Shown here one piece after another: positions 25,945 to 34,716 of a stretch of 64,000 nucleotides of DNA (positions within the stretch are counted from its first letter, which is position 1; every line of letters starts with the position of its first letter). The DNA comes from Pilimelia anulata (lineage in GTDB: Bacteria > Actinomycetota > Actinomycetes > Mycobacteriales > Micromonosporaceae), in NCBI RefSeq assembly GCF_014647895.1, contig NZ_BMQB01000005.1:62001-126000 (forward strand). Reading direction: 5' to 3'. The notes beneath the pieces are model-generated. The model saw only the letters and a list, made by a program, of their open reading frames with translations, ran no database searches and had not been told where the DNA came from. Made by a program: the position numbers and the translations under genes.

Positions 25945-26577
25945 CTACAGCGCGGTGGCCAGGGTGAGGACGCCGGCGGCGACGAGGACGCCCGCCCACA
26001 TTCGGTCCAGGTTGAACCAGGCCCGCCGCAGCACCCCCACCCCGACCACCTCGTACACCATCCACGCCAGCGCCGCCGCCACGACCAGCATCGCCGCCGT
26101 GTGCACCCCGGCCGCCGCCAGCCCCGCCAGCGCCCCGCCCGGCACCGCCGCCACCCCGTGCGCGTGCCCGGCCGGCACCGGCGTCCGGACCAGGACCGGC
26201 AGCAGCATCAGCCCGGCGCCGTGCACCGACGAGACGAGGAACGACCAGCCGACCACGTGCGTCCAGGGCAGCCGCATGCCGGCCCAGCGGAAGTGCCGTT
26301 CGGACAGCAGCCGCCACAGCCCGTACCCGACCAGCGCCACCCCGCCGACGACGGCCAGGGCCGTCCCCGCCCCGGCCGACCGCCCGGCGCCGACGAGCGT
26401 GGCGACCGCCGCGACGGCCGCGGCGTGGCCGAGGGCGATGGCCGGCAGGGTGGTCAGCAGGGCCGACCGGCGGCCCTCCTGGAGCGCCCGGGCGACCGCG
26501 AACAGCCAGCCCATCGCCGGGTTGAGCCCGTGGAACGCGCCGAGCGCCGCCAGCGTGGCGAGCTGTCCGGCGGTCAC
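25945..26577 (-). CDS. Multi-pass membrane protein (possible NicO/TauE-like transporter)
   Basis: 210 aa with about six hydrophobic segments. The first helix carries GAFHGLNPAMGWLFAVARAL, and histidines recur in helices (IALGHAAAV, VSSVHGAGLM, PAGHAHG, GVHTAAML). The pattern of His in helices recalls nickel/cobalt or small-anion transporters, but no family signature is complete. ATG 26577 lies 88 nt after the SBP56 stop on the same strand, so it is probably expressed with that gene. Confidence 0.6.
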   Translation of the reverse strand: MTAGQLATLAALGAFHGLNPAMGWLFAVARALQEGRRSALLTTLPAIALGHAAAVAAVATLVGAGRSAGAGTALAVVGGVALVGYGLWRLLSERHFRWAGMRLPWTHVVGWSFLVSSVHGAGLMLLPVLVRTPVPAGHAHGVAAVPGGALAGLAAAGVHTAAMLVVAAALAWMVYEVVGVGVLRRAWFNLDRMWAGVLVAAGVLTLATAL

Positions 26578-26665
26578 GGCAGGCCCCCGGCGCCGGCCCC
26601 TGACGTCCGCACGGCGGCCGCGGGTGGCCTCCGCGCCGCGGCAACGGGTGGCCTCCGCGCCGCGG

Positions 26666-28063
26666 TCACGGGTAGCAGTACGAGTCGGAGGAGGCGTCGC
26701 CGCCGAGCAGCCGGGTCTGGTGCACCCGGCGGCCGCGGAAGGCGTCGCCGTGCGGGAAGAAGCGCCGGTCGAGGGTGAAGCCGGCGTCGGTGGAGTCCAG
26801 CTTGGCCTGCCAGGCGCCGACGCCGTCGGGGTAGAACTGGTCGTCCCAGGCGCCGTACAGCGAGTTCGTCACGTACACCCGGCGGCCGTCGCGGCTGACC
26901 TCGACCATCTGCGGGCCGCCGGCCAGCGGCAGCTCGGGGCGGGCCGGGTGCGGGGCGCGCCGGTCGATGCCGCCCAGCCGGACCGAGCCGGTGAGCACGG
27001 GCGCGAACGGGTCGGTGACGTCGTACCGGCGCAGCTCCCCGGTGCCCCAGCAGGAGACGTACAGGGTCCGGTCGTCGACGGACAGGTCGATATCGGTGAC
27101 CAGCGGCGGGACCGCGCCGAACGGGCGCAGCAGCTCGGGCAGCCGGTCGGCGTCGGCGGGCTCGGCCGGGATCTCGATCACCTTGGTGGCCGCGTACCGG
27201 TCGCCGTCGCGGTGCCACACCCAGACCGAGGCGGCCAGCGTCTCGACGTCGACCACGACGCCGAGGAAGCCGTACTCCTTCGTCGGGTCGTGGGCGGGGC
27301 GCAGTTCGAGGGCCATCTGGTACCGGTCGCCGAGGTCGACCTCCTGGACGTGCCTGCGGGTGCGCAGGTCCCAGAAGTGCAGCCGGTGGCCGTACTGCCG
27401 GCCGAGCAGCAGCTCGCCGACGACGCCGTCCTCGATCATCGACGGCGTGCCCCACTCGGACGTGACCAGGACGTCGCGGGTGAGGTGCCACCAGAAGTCG
27501 TACGCCAGGTACTGCGGCCCGCGGTCGGCCTCCCACGCCCCGCGCACCGCGAACGTGGTGTGGTCGAGCACCGCGATGCCGCCCGGGCCCTCGGCGCCGC
27601 CGGCGCCGCCGAGCGCGGAGACGTAGATGCCGTCGGGTCCGCAGTGCACGGTGTGCGGGCGGGAGTACCCGGCGGCGGCCAGCTCCTCGGCCGGCAGCAC
27701 CTTGACCACCTCGGGCCTGCGCGGGTCGCCCTTGACGTCGAGGACGTGGATCCGGGACGAGCGCAGGCCGGGGACGATCAGGTACCGCCGCTCGACGTGC
27801 GGGTGCGGGGCGGTCGGGCACAGCGCGCTGCTGCACGCGTTCCAGCCGAAGTGGTGGATCTCGTCGCCCCGGGTGGCCAGGTCGGTCCAGCCGACGACCT
27901 CGCCGTACGCGGCGGAGTCGGGGTCGACGTCCACGACGGCGATGGCGTCGGGCCGGTCGCCGGAGCGGTCGAAGGCCGCCACGTACGCCAGGGTCTCCGG
28001 CGGGGCGGCGGCCGCGTCCCGGGGCGAGGCGTAGAAGGTCGGGTCGGGGGTCCACCTGGTCAC
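26666..28063 (-). CDS. SBP56-family protein (selenium-binding / methanethiol oxidase-like)
   Basis: 465 aa, the family length. Typical blocks are LAYVAAFDRSGDRPDAIAVV, GDEIHHFGWNACSS, SRPHTVHCGPDGIYVS, DFWWHLTRDVLVTSEWGTPS and YVTNSLYGAWDDQFYPDG. Bacterial members oxidise methanethiol to H2S, formaldehyde and H2O2 using copper. The conserved Cys in NACSS is kept but the second Cys of the common CSSC is Ala here. GTG 28063 is chosen because GAGGAGG lies 6 nt upstream, inside a longer open frame. A dyad at 28095-28113 lies just before it. Confidence 0.88.
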   Translation of the reverse strand: MTRWTPDPTFYASPRDAAAAPPETLAYVAAFDRSGDRPDAIAVVDVDPDSAAYGEVVGWTDLATRGDEIHHFGWNACSSALCPTAPHPHVERRYLIVPGLRSSRIHVLDVKGDPRRPEVVKVLPAEELAAAGYSRPHTVHCGPDGIYVSALGGAGGAEGPGGIAVLDHTTFAVRGAWEADRGPQYLAYDFWWHLTRDVLVTSEWGTPSMIEDGVVGELLLGRQYGHRLHFWDLRTRRHVQEVDLGDRYQMALELRPAHDPTKEYGFLGVVVDVETLAASVWVWHRDGDRYAATKVIEIPAEPADADRLPELLRPFGAVPPLVTDIDLSVDDRTLYVSCWGTGELRRYDVTDPFAPVLTGSVRLGGIDRRAPHPARPELPLAGGPQMVEVSRDGRRVYVTNSLYGAWDDQFYPDGVGAWQAKLDSTDAGFTLDRRFFPHGDAFRGRRVHQTRLLGGDASSDSYCYP

Positions 28064-28094
28064 TGCCGCCTCCTCGGGCACACGGGAACAGCTA

Positions 28095-28113
28095 TCCTAC
28101 TGATCATGTAGGA
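28095..28113. promoter_or_regulatory. Inverted repeat TCCTAC-N7-GTAGGA
   Basis: A 6-bp perfect dyad with a 7-nt centre (TGATCAT, itself containing TGATCA) lies about 32 bp upstream of the SBP56 start and just after the end of the SnoaL-like gene. It is a candidate operator. Confidence 0.45.
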
Positions 28114-28129
28114 GAAGTGGAACCGCTGG

Positions 28130-28495
28130 TCAGCGGTACGCGTTCTCCGCCAGGTTGATGACCCACGCGCGGCGCTCGGCGATCAGCCCGTCGCGCAGGA
28201 CGAACACCTCGGCCATGGACATCCGGAGCACCTCGCCGGTGTCCCGGGTGGCCGTGCCGGTCAGCTCGGCCATCACGACGTCGCCCTCCTCGACCAGCCG
28301 GACCACGGTCAGCTCCGGCGGCCCGGCGAAGCCGGGGCTCTCGATCGCCCCGTCGTACGCGGCCTTGCCGGCCAGGTGGAAGTGTCCGAACACCGTCCAC
28401 TCGACGTCGTCGGTGAGGCAGGACAGGATCTGCGCGTGGTCGCCCCTGCGGAACCCGTCCAGGTACCGCTCGACGACCTGCTTGTTCCTCGACAT
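28130..28495 (-). CDS. SnoaL-like (NTF2-fold) protein
   Basis: 121 aa. The compact alpha+beta barrel pattern is typical: MSRNKQVVERYLDGFRRGD, LTDDVEWTVFGHFHLAGKAA, VMAELTGTATRDTGEVLRM and FVLRDGLIAERRAWVI. Members are isomerases, hydrolases, cyclases or simple binding proteins for small hydrophobic molecules. ATG 28495 is preceded by GTGGGGGC, a weak ribosome site. Same strand as its neighbours; function unknown. Confidence 0.75.
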   Translation of the reverse strand: MSRNKQVVERYLDGFRRGDHAQILSCLTDDVEWTVFGHFHLAGKAAYDGAIESPGFAGPPELTVVRLVEEGDVVMAELTGTATRDTGEVLRMSMAEVFVLRDGLIAERRAWVINLAENAYR

Positions 28496-28535
28496 GCCCC
28501 CACCCCACCACGCACCCCCGACACCGCGGGCCGCC

Positions 28536-29081
28536 TCAGCCCCGCTCGGCGAGGTCCCGGATGCCCGCCAGCGTGGCGGCGATGCTGTCGCGCAGGGACG
28601 CCCGGCGCCAGGCGACGATCTCCGCGGTGCGCTCGGGCGCGCGGTCGACGGCCGCGTGCAGCCCGGACTGCGCGCCGGTCAGCCGCATCCCCAGCCCGAG
28701 CGCCGTCCCGCCGCCCGGTGCGCCGTCGGCCGCGGCCGGGGCCAGCGTGAAGTGCCAGAGCACCCGCCGCTGCGGCACGTCGCTGCCCGGGCCGGCGTAC
28801 CTGCCGTCGTACGCCAGCACCGCCCACCCGAACTCCCGCGGCGGGGCGCACGCGACGATCTCGCAGACCGTCCGCCAGTCGCCCAGCCGCGGGTGGCTGT
28901 TGTACCCCGCGAACCGCGCCCCCGGCACCGGCCCGGCCGCGCCGTCGAGCCATTCGACCCGGCGCAGCTCGGGGCTGAACCGGGTGGGCAGGGCGATGTC
29001 GCTGACCAGCGCCCACACCCGGTCGATGTCCGCGGCGACGGGCGTTTCGTCGGCCACTGCGAAGTCCGTCAGATCGGTCAC
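28536..29081 (-). CDS. SRPBCC-family protein (polyketide cyclase/START-like)
   Basis: 181 aa. The Bet v1-like fold is suggested by DETPVAADIDRVWALVSDIA, FSPELRRVEWLDG, PVPGARFAGYNSHPRLGDWR, REFGWAVLAY and a long C-terminal helix (WRRASLRDSIAATLAGIRDL). Such domains bind hydrophobic ligands. GTG 29081 has GGGAGA 5 nt upstream; a longer open frame upstream lacks a start signal. It lies 40 bp upstream of the SnoaL gene on the same strand and may be co-transcribed. Divergent from the GntR operon. Confidence 0.75.
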   Translation of the reverse strand: MTDLTDFAVADETPVAADIDRVWALVSDIALPTRFSPELRRVEWLDGAAGPVPGARFAGYNSHPRLGDWRTVCEIVACAPPREFGWAVLAYDGRYAGPGSDVPQRRVLWHFTLAPAAADGAPGGGTALGLGMRLTGAQSGLHAAVDRAPERTAEIVAWRRASLRDSIAATLAGIRDLAERG

Positions 29082-29275
29082 GTTCTCTCCCGTGTCGCTG
29101 GACGATCCGGCCGGCTGCCAGTATGTCGGACAACGGCGACCGGCCGGCCTCCCGGAGCGCGCGAGCGCCGGGGCACCACTTGCCGGCGAATCGCTGCTTA
29201 TTACTCGTAACAGACACCTGACGGGCCGTCCCCGTCCGGCCGGGCCCACCCGTCCCCGCGGCAGCGGCACCCCTC

Positions 29276-29308
29276 TTGACCTCGGGTGCGGGAACATGGT
29301 CTAGTCCG
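29276..29308 (+). promoter_or_regulatory. Promoter of the amino-sugar operon with dre-like operator
   Basis: TTGACC (29276-29281) is followed after 18 bp by TCTAGT (29300-29305). The element TGGTCTAGTCCG at 29297-29308 matches 10 of 12 positions of the DasR operator core TGGTCTAGACCA and covers the -10 box, the usual place for repression. Confidence 0.75.
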
Positions 29309-29342
29309 GACCGAGCCACCGTCACCGGCCGAGGAGGCGACC

Positions 29343-30092
29343 CTGACCACCGCCAACACCGACATCGACGCCCGCAGCCCGGTGCCGAAGTACTACCAGC
29401 TCCGGGAAATCCTGCTCGACCTCATCGAGCGGGAGCTGGCGGTGGACGCCCCCGTGCCGAGCGAGCGCGAGCTGGCCACCCGGTACGGGCTGTCCCGGAT
29501 GACCGCCCGGCAGGCCATCGAGCACCTCGTCTCCGAGGGCCGGTTGTACCGGGTCCAGGGGCGGGGGACCTTCGTCGCCCGGCCGAAGATCGACATCCCG
29601 CTCCGGCTGACCTCGTTCACCGAGGACATGAACGCCCGCGGGATGCGGCCGGGCTCGCTGGACCTGGGTCGCCGCACCTCGCCCGCGCCCGCCGCGGTCG
29701 CCCGCGAGCTGGGGCTGGGCCCCGGCGCGGAGGTGCACGTCGTCGAGCGGCTGCGGACCGCCGACGGGGTGCCGATGGCGATCGAGCGCTCGCACCTGCC
29801 GGCCGCGCTGGCCCCGGACCTGCTGCACCGGCCGCTGGAGAACCAGTCGCTGTACCAGCTCCTCGGCAGCGCGTACGGGCTCGTCCTGGACCGGGGCGAG
29901 CAGGTGATCGGCGCCGGCGTGGCCGACGCCGGGGACGCCCAGCTCCTCGGGCTGGCCGAGGGCAGCGCGGTGCTCCAGCTCCAGCGCCGCTGCTGGGCCG
30001 GCTCGGTGGCGGTCGAGTACGCGGTGTCCACGTACCGGGCCGACCGGTACCAACTGCGGGCGTCGCTGGACATGGCGCCCGAGCGGACGTGA
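29343..30092 (+). CDS. GntR/HutC-family regulator, DasR-like
   Basis: About 249 aa. The wHTH (VPKYYQLREILLDLIERELA, PSERELATRYGLSRMTARQA, GTFVARPKID) and the UTRA effector domain (LTSFTEDMNARGMRPGS, ENQSLYQLLGSAYG, AVEYAVSTYRADRYQ) are typical of DasR/NagR, which sense amino-sugar phosphates. The only well placed ribosome site, GAGGAGG at 29331-29337, precedes CTG 29343, suggesting a rare CTG start. The in-frame GTG at 29286 lies upstream of the predicted transcription start. The gene overlaps nagZ by GTGA and leads the operon, so it should repress itself. Confidence 0.85.
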   Translation: MTTANTDIDARSPVPKYYQLREILLDLIERELAVDAPVPSERELATRYGLSRMTARQAIEHLVSEGRLYRVQGRGTFVARPKIDIPLRLTSFTEDMNARGMRPGSLDLGRRTSPAPAAVARELGLGPGAEVHVVERLRTADGVPMAIERSHLPAALAPDLLHRPLENQSLYQLLGSAYGLVLDRGEQVIGAGVADAGDAQLLGLAEGSAVLQLQRRCWAGSVAVEYAVSTYRADRYQLRASLDMAPERT

Positions 30093-31516
30093 CCGGGTCC
30101 CGGTCGGCCCTGCTCGCGCTGGCCGACCGGTGCCTGTTCCCCGGCTTCGCCGGGCGCACCCCGCCGCCCTGGGTCCGGCGCGCCGCGCCGGGGCTGGGCG
30201 GCGTCGTGCTGTACGGCCGGAACCTGCGCCGCGACGGCGACGTGGCCCGGCTGGCCGCGGAGCTGCGGGCCGACGCCGACGTGCTGGTGGCGGTGGACGA
30301 GGAGGGCGGCGACGTCACCCGGCTGCACTACCGCGGCGGCGCGACCACCCCCGGCAACCACGTGCTGGGCCGGCTGGACGACCCCGGGCTGACCGCGGCG
30401 GTGGCCGCGGCGATCGGCGCGGAGCTGGCCGCCGCGGGTGTCGGCTTCGACCTGGCGCCGGACGTGGACGTCAACGTGGACCCGCTGAACCCGGTGATCG
30501 GCGTCCGCTCGTTCGGCGCCGACCCGGACCTGGTGGCCCGGCACGGGGCCGCCTGGGTGCGCGGGCTCCAGTCGCGCGGGGTGGCGGCCTGCGCCAAGCA
30601 CTTCCCCGGCCACGGCGACACCAGGGTGGACTCGCACCACGGGCTGCCGGTGGTCGGCGGCGACGCCGCGCGCTGGCGGGCGGCGCACCTGCCGCCGTTC
30701 GCCGCGGCCATCGCCGCGGGGGTGCGGGCGGTGATGACCGCCCACCTGGTGCTCCCGGCGGTCGAGCCGGGCGTGCCGGCGACGCTGAGCCGGCGGCTGC
30801 TCACCGACGTGCTGCGCGGCGAGCTGGGCTTCGCCGGGGTGGTGATCACCGACGCGCTGGACATGGGCGCGATCCGCGACGGGGTCGGCGCGCCGGCCGC
30901 GGCGGTGGCCGCGCTGGCCGCCGGGGCGGACGCGATCTGCCTGGGGCACGAAGACGCCTATCGGATGTACCGGACGGTCCGGGCGGCCATCGCCGACGCC
31001 GCTGCCGACGGCGCGCTACCGCGCGCCCGGCTCGCCGAGGCGGCCGAGCGGGTGGCGGGACTGCGCGGGCACCCGCCCGGCGACCCGGTGCCGGCGGCCT
31101 CGCCGGCGGATCTGCGGGCCGCCGCCCGGCGGGCCGTGCTGGCCCGCGGGGTGGCCCCGCTGCGGGCCGCGCCGGTGCTGGTCGAGCTGCGCGCGGGCGG
31201 CAACCTCGCGGTCGGCGACGTGCCCTGGGACCTGGCCGGGCCGCTGGCCGAGCTGGGCCTGGCCCCGGTGCGCCGGCTCGCGTACGCGGGCGTGGTCCCG
31301 CCGGACGACCGGCCCCTGGTGGTGCTCGGCCGGGACGTGCCGCGCACCCGCCCGGCCGACTGGGCGGCGCTGCGCGCGGCCCGGCCGGACGCGATCCTCG
31401 TGGACGTCGGCCTGCCCCGACCCGACGCGCTGGCGGACCCGTACGTCCTGGTGGGGGGTGCGGCGCGCCCCAATCTCCGGGCGGCCGCCGAGGTGCTCGC
31501 GGGGCGCATCACTTGA
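30089..31516 (+). CDS. nagZ: Beta-N-acetylglucosaminidase, GH3 family
   Basis: About 475 aa. The NagZ signature KHFPGHGDTRVDSHHGLP contains the Asp-His dyad used as acid/base, and VVITDALDMGAI carries the nucleophile Asp. The N-terminal barrel (VDEEGGDVTRLHYRGGATT) is followed by an extra C-terminal domain of about 130 residues absent from the 341-aa E. coli enzyme but common in Gram-positives. There is no signal peptide, so it should act in the cytoplasm on imported GlcNAc-MurNAc or chitobiose-like sugars. GTG 30089 overlaps the regulator stop (GTGA). Confidence 0.9.
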   Translation: MTGSRSALLALADRCLFPGFAGRTPPPWVRRAAPGLGGVVLYGRNLRRDGDVARLAAELRADADVLVAVDEEGGDVTRLHYRGGATTPGNHVLGRLDDPGLTAAVAAAIGAELAAAGVGFDLAPDVDVNVDPLNPVIGVRSFGADPDLVARHGAAWVRGLQSRGVAACAKHFPGHGDTRVDSHHGLPVVGGDAARWRAAHLPPFAAAIAAGVRAVMTAHLVLPAVEPGVPATLSRRLLTDVLRGELGFAGVVITDALDMGAIRDGVGAPAAAVAALAAGADAICLGHEDAYRMYRTVRAAIADAAADGALPRARLAEAAERVAGLRGHPPGDPVPAASPADLRAAARRAVLARGVAPLRAAPVLVELRAGGNLAVGDVPWDLAGPLAELGLAPVRRLAYAGVVPPDDRPLVVLGRDVPRTRPADWAALRAARPDAILVDVGLPRPDALADPYVLVGGAARPNLRAAAEVLAGRIT

Positions 31517-31570
31517 CGTCGATGCCGGCCTGTGTCAGAGTCCCCGCCAGGACTGGACCGGTATGGACCA
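31513..31570 (+). promoter_or_regulatory. Internal promoter and dre-like site before the ABC transporter genes
   Basis: TTGACG (31513-31518), a 17-bp spacer and CAGAGT (31536-31541) straddle the nagZ stop. CGGTATGGACCA at 31559-31570 matches 9 of 12 dre positions. A secondary start for the transporter genes under the same repressor is plausible. Confidence 0.45.
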
Positions 31571-31601
31571 CCAGGGTTGGCCAGCGGGAACGGAGGAGCA
31601 C

Positions 31602-32891
31602 GTGGGTGTTCGTGGAGCACTGACCGCGGCGGTGGCGACAGCCACGGTGGCGGCGGGCACGCTGTCCGGCTGCGGCGGTGACGCGGGTGAGCAGAACAAG
31701 GGCCCCGGCAAGCTGACCGTCTGGCTGATGACCGGGTCCGCGCCCGCGGCGCTGATCACCGAGCTGAACAAGGAGTTCACCGACAAGCACCCCGGCGTCG
31801 CGGTGGACTTCCAGGTGCAGCAGTGGGACGGCATCCAGGACAAGCTCACCACCGCCCTGGCCAGCAACGACCCGCCGGACATCGTGGAGCTGGGCAACAC
31901 CCAGGCGCCCAAGTTCGTCACCGCGGGCGCGCTGGCCGACCTGACCGCCGACAGGGAGGCCCTCGGCGGCGCCCACTGGCTCCAGGGGCTCGCGGCCACC
32001 GGCGAGAAGGGCGGCAAGACGTACGCGACGCCGTTCTACGCCGCGAACCGGATCGTCGTGTACCGCAAGGACCTGTTCAGGAAGGCCGGCATCAAGGAGA
32101 CGCCGAGGTCCCTCGACGAGCTGCTCACCGCGGGCGAGAAGCTCCAGGCGGAGAACGGCGGCAAGGACTTCCAGGCGCTGTACCTGCCCGGCCAGTCCTG
32201 GTACACCCTGCTCAGCCTCGTCTGGGCCCGCGGCGGCGACGTCGCGCGGGAGTCCGGCGGCACCTGGAAGGGCACGCTGGACTCGCCCGAGGCGCAGGAG
32301 GGCTTCCGGGACTACGCCCGACTGTACGAGAAGCTCTCCAAGGGCCCGGTCGACCAGGACGAGGCCAACCCCCAGCAGGCGACGGTCTTCGCCAAGGGCA
32401 GGGTGGGCATGTTCGTCGGCCTGCCCTGGGAGATCGCCACCGCCACGGCGGCCAAGGGCGGCGACCCGAAGCTGGCGGACAAGATCGGCGCGTTCCCGAT
32501 CCCCGGCCCGGACGGCAAGCCCGCCCCGGTGTTCCTCGGCGGCTCCAACCTGGCGGTCGCCGCGGGCAGCGACGCCGCCAAGGAGGCCAAGGACTGGCTG
32601 GCGCTGATCCTGTCCGAGAAGTACCAGACCAAGCTCGCCGCGGGCGGCGTCGTGCCGGCGCTGACCAACCTCGGCGACTCGGTGTTCGGCGACAACCAGG
32701 CGGCGACCGTGATGGCCGAGGCGGCCGCCACCGGCGGCCGGGTCACCCCGCCCGTGCCGGCGTGGGCCGCGGTCGAGGCCGGCACCAACCCGATCAAGGA
32801 CGCACTGACGAAGGTGCTGCGCGGCACCGAAGTGACCAAGGCCAGCAAGCAGGCCAGCGACGCGATCACCGCGAAGCTGGCCGGTCGCTGA
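31602..32891 (+). CDS. Sugar ABC transporter substrate-binding lipoprotein
   Basis: About 429 aa. A short signal ends in the lipobox TLSGCGGD, so the mature protein is anchored by a lipidated Cys. The family-1 solute-binding fold is clear: KLTVWLMTGSAPAALITELN, SNDPPDIVELGNTQAPKFV, ATPFYAANRIVVYRKDLFRK, FAKGRVGMFVGLPWEIATAT. Start GTG 31602 follows GGAGGAGCAC. The operon predicts N-acetylglucosamine, chitobiose or muropeptide sugars as ligand. Codon-rich AAG lysines make it locally less GC-extreme, as expected for a highly expressed binding protein. Confidence 0.9.
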   Translation: MGVRGALTAAVATATVAAGTLSGCGGDAGEQNKGPGKLTVWLMTGSAPAALITELNKEFTDKHPGVAVDFQVQQWDGIQDKLTTALASNDPPDIVELGNTQAPKFVTAGALADLTADREALGGAHWLQGLAATGEKGGKTYATPFYAANRIVVYRKDLFRKAGIKETPRSLDELLTAGEKLQAENGGKDFQALYLPGQSWYTLLSLVWARGGDVARESGGTWKGTLDSPEAQEGFRDYARLYEKLSKGPVDQDEANPQQATVFAKGRVGMFVGLPWEIATATAAKGGDPKLADKIGAFPIPGPDGKPAPVFLGGSNLAVAAGSDAAKEAKDWLALILSEKYQTKLAAGGVVPALTNLGDSVFGDNQAATVMAEAAATGGRVTPPVPAWAAVEAGTNPIKDALTKVLRGTEVTKASKQASDAITAKLAGR

Positions 32892-32926
32892 GCCGGATGG
32901 ACCGGCAGCGGAGGGGGGACCGGACG

Positions 32927-33892
32927 ATGGGTGCGACCAGGACTCCCTCCGCTGCCGCCCCACTGCTGCCGGATCGTAGCGCCGCCCGGCGCCGCCGGCC
33001 ACGCAGCCGGGGCGGGCAGCCCTGGCCGTACCTGCTGGTGCTGCCGAGCCTGGTGGCGATCGGGGCGCTGTTCGGGTACCCGGTCTGGCTGCTGCTGCGG
33101 ATCTCCGTCCAGCAGCTCGGGCTGGCCGAGCTGATCACCCGGCGCACGGTCTGGGTGGGCCTGGCCAACTACGCGGAGATCCTCGCCGAGCCCGGCTTCT
33201 GGACCGTCGTCGGCCGGACGCTCGCGTTCACCCTGGCCAACGTCGCGCTGACGATGATCTGCGGTACCGCGATCGGCCTGCTGCTGGTCCGGCTCGGCCG
33301 GGCGATGCGGCTGGTCGTCTCGACCAGCCTGGTGCTGGCCTGGGCCGTCCCGATCGTCACCGCGACGGTGCTCTGGCAGTGGCTGTTCGACTCGACGTAC
33401 GGGGTGCTCAACCACGTGCTGACCGCGGTCACCCCGTGGGACTTCACCGGGCACGACTGGTTCGCCACCGGGCTGTCCACGTTCGGCGTGATCACCGCGA
33501 TCATCGTCTGGCAGGCCACCCCGTTCGTCGCGCTGACCGTCCAGGCCGGGCTGCTGGCCGTGCCGGGCGAGCTGTACGAGGCGGCGCGGATGGACGGCGC
33601 CGGCCCGTGGCGCACGTTCCGGTCGATCACCGTGCCGATGATCCGGCCGATCCTGACCGTACTGACGTTCCTGTCCGCGATCTGGGACTTCAAGGTGTTC
33701 ACCCAGGTCTGGGCGGTGCGCCAGGGCGGCCCGGACGGGCAGACGGTCACCCTGCCCGTGTACCTGTACGACCTCGGCATCGCGTCCAGCTCCTTCGGCC
33801 CGGCCGCCGCCGGCGCCGTCCTGATGGTGCTGATCCTCGCCGTCTGCCTCGTGTTCTACCTGCGCCGCATGCTACGGACGGAGTTCGATTGA
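32927..33892 (+). CDS. Sugar ABC transporter permease (MalF type)
   Basis: About 321 aa with six membrane segments (YLLVLPSLVAIGALFGYPVW, AFTLANVALTMICGTAIGLL and others). The EAA loop that docks the ATPase is LYEAARMDGAGPWRTFRSIT. ATG 32927 is preferred because GGAGGGG lies 9-10 nt before it; ATG 32897 also lies in frame. It ends by overlapping the next permease in ATTGA. Confidence 0.92.
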   Translation: MGATRTPSAAAPLLPDRSAARRRRPRSRGGQPWPYLLVLPSLVAIGALFGYPVWLLLRISVQQLGLAELITRRTVWVGLANYAEILAEPGFWTVVGRTLAFTLANVALTMICGTAIGLLLVRLGRAMRLVVSTSLVLAWAVPIVTATVLWQWLFDSTYGVLNHVLTAVTPWDFTGHDWFATGLSTFGVITAIIVWQATPFVALTVQAGLLAVPGELYEAARMDGAGPWRTFRSITVPMIRPILTVLTFLSAIWDFKVFTQVWAVRQGGPDGQTVTLPVYLYDLGIASSSFGPAAAGAVLMVLILAVCLVFYLRRMLRTEFD

Positions 33893-34716
33893 CCCGCCGG
33901 ATCCGGTCCCGCGCCCTCGCCACGCTCGGCGGGCTCGTCGTCGCCGTCCTGTACGCGTTCCCCGTGTACTGGATGCTCAGCACGGCGATCAAGCCCAACG
34001 TGGACGCCCAGACCAACCCGCCGCAGTGGTTCCCCGCGCGCCCGACCTGGGAGAACTTCGCCACCGCGCTGGACCGGCCGTTCTTCTGGACGTACGTGCG
34101 CAACAGCCTGCTCGTCACCCTCGCCGCGGTCGGCCTGGCCCTGGTGGTCGCGCTGCTCGCCTCGGTGGCCGCGGCCCGGATGCGGTTCCGCGGGCGCAGG
34201 GCGTACCTGCTGCTGATCCTGGCGGTGCAGATGGCGCCGTTCGAGGCGCTGTTCATCCCGTACTTCCTCGCCTTCCGGCAGTTCGACCTGCTGAACAGGC
34301 TGCCGGCGCTGGTCTGCGTCTACTTCGTCTCGGTGCTGCCGTTCACCATCTGGACGCTGCGCGGGTTCGTCGCCGCGGTCCCGGCCGAGCTGGAGGAGGC
34401 GGCGCTGGTCGACGGCTGCACCCGGTTCCAGGCGTTCCGCCGGGTCGTCCTGCCGCTGCTCGGGCCCGGCCTGGTGGCCACGTCGATCTTCGGTTTCATC
34501 ACCGCGTGGAACGAGTACCTGTACGCCTTCGTCTTCATGCGCGACGACCAGCACTACACGCTGCCCGTGTGGCTGGCGAGCTTCCGGACCGCGTTCGGCA
34601 ACGACTGGGGGGCGACCATGGCGGCATCCGTGCTGTTCACCGTACCGGTGCTGATCTTCTTCGTGGTGGTGCAGCGGCGGATGGTCGGCGGCCTCACAGC
34701 GGGGGCGGTCAAGTGA
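33889..34716 (+). CDS. Sugar ABC transporter permease (MalG type)
   Basis: 275 aa with six membrane helices. The EAA loop is AELEEAALVDGCTRFQAFRR. It starts with TTG 33889, overlapping the upstream TGA by 3 nt, with GGACGGAG 5 nt before it. No other start fits, because the first helix (ALATLGGLVVAVLYAFPVYW) begins within nine residues. It partners the MalF-type permease; the ATPase is not in this operon, and the MsiK-like protein at 38631-39719 is the likely partner. Confidence 0.92.
   Translation: MTRRIRSRALATLGGLVVAVLYAFPVYWMLSTAIKPNVDAQTNPPQWFPARPTWENFATALDRPFFWTYVRNSLLVTLAAVGLALVVALLASVAAARMRFRGRRAYLLLILAVQMAPFEALFIPYFLAFRQFDLLNRLPALVCVYFVSVLPFTIWTLRGFVAAVPAELEEAALVDGCTRFQAFRRVVLPLLGPGLVATSIFGFITAWNEYLYAFVFMRDDQHYTLPVWLASFRTAFGNDWGATMAASVLFTVPVLIFFVVVQRRMVGGLTAGAVK

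Noticed and set aside
29286..29342. Extending the GntR regulator to GTG 29286
   Set aside because: This codon lies inside the predicted promoter and operator, upstream of the likely transcript start.
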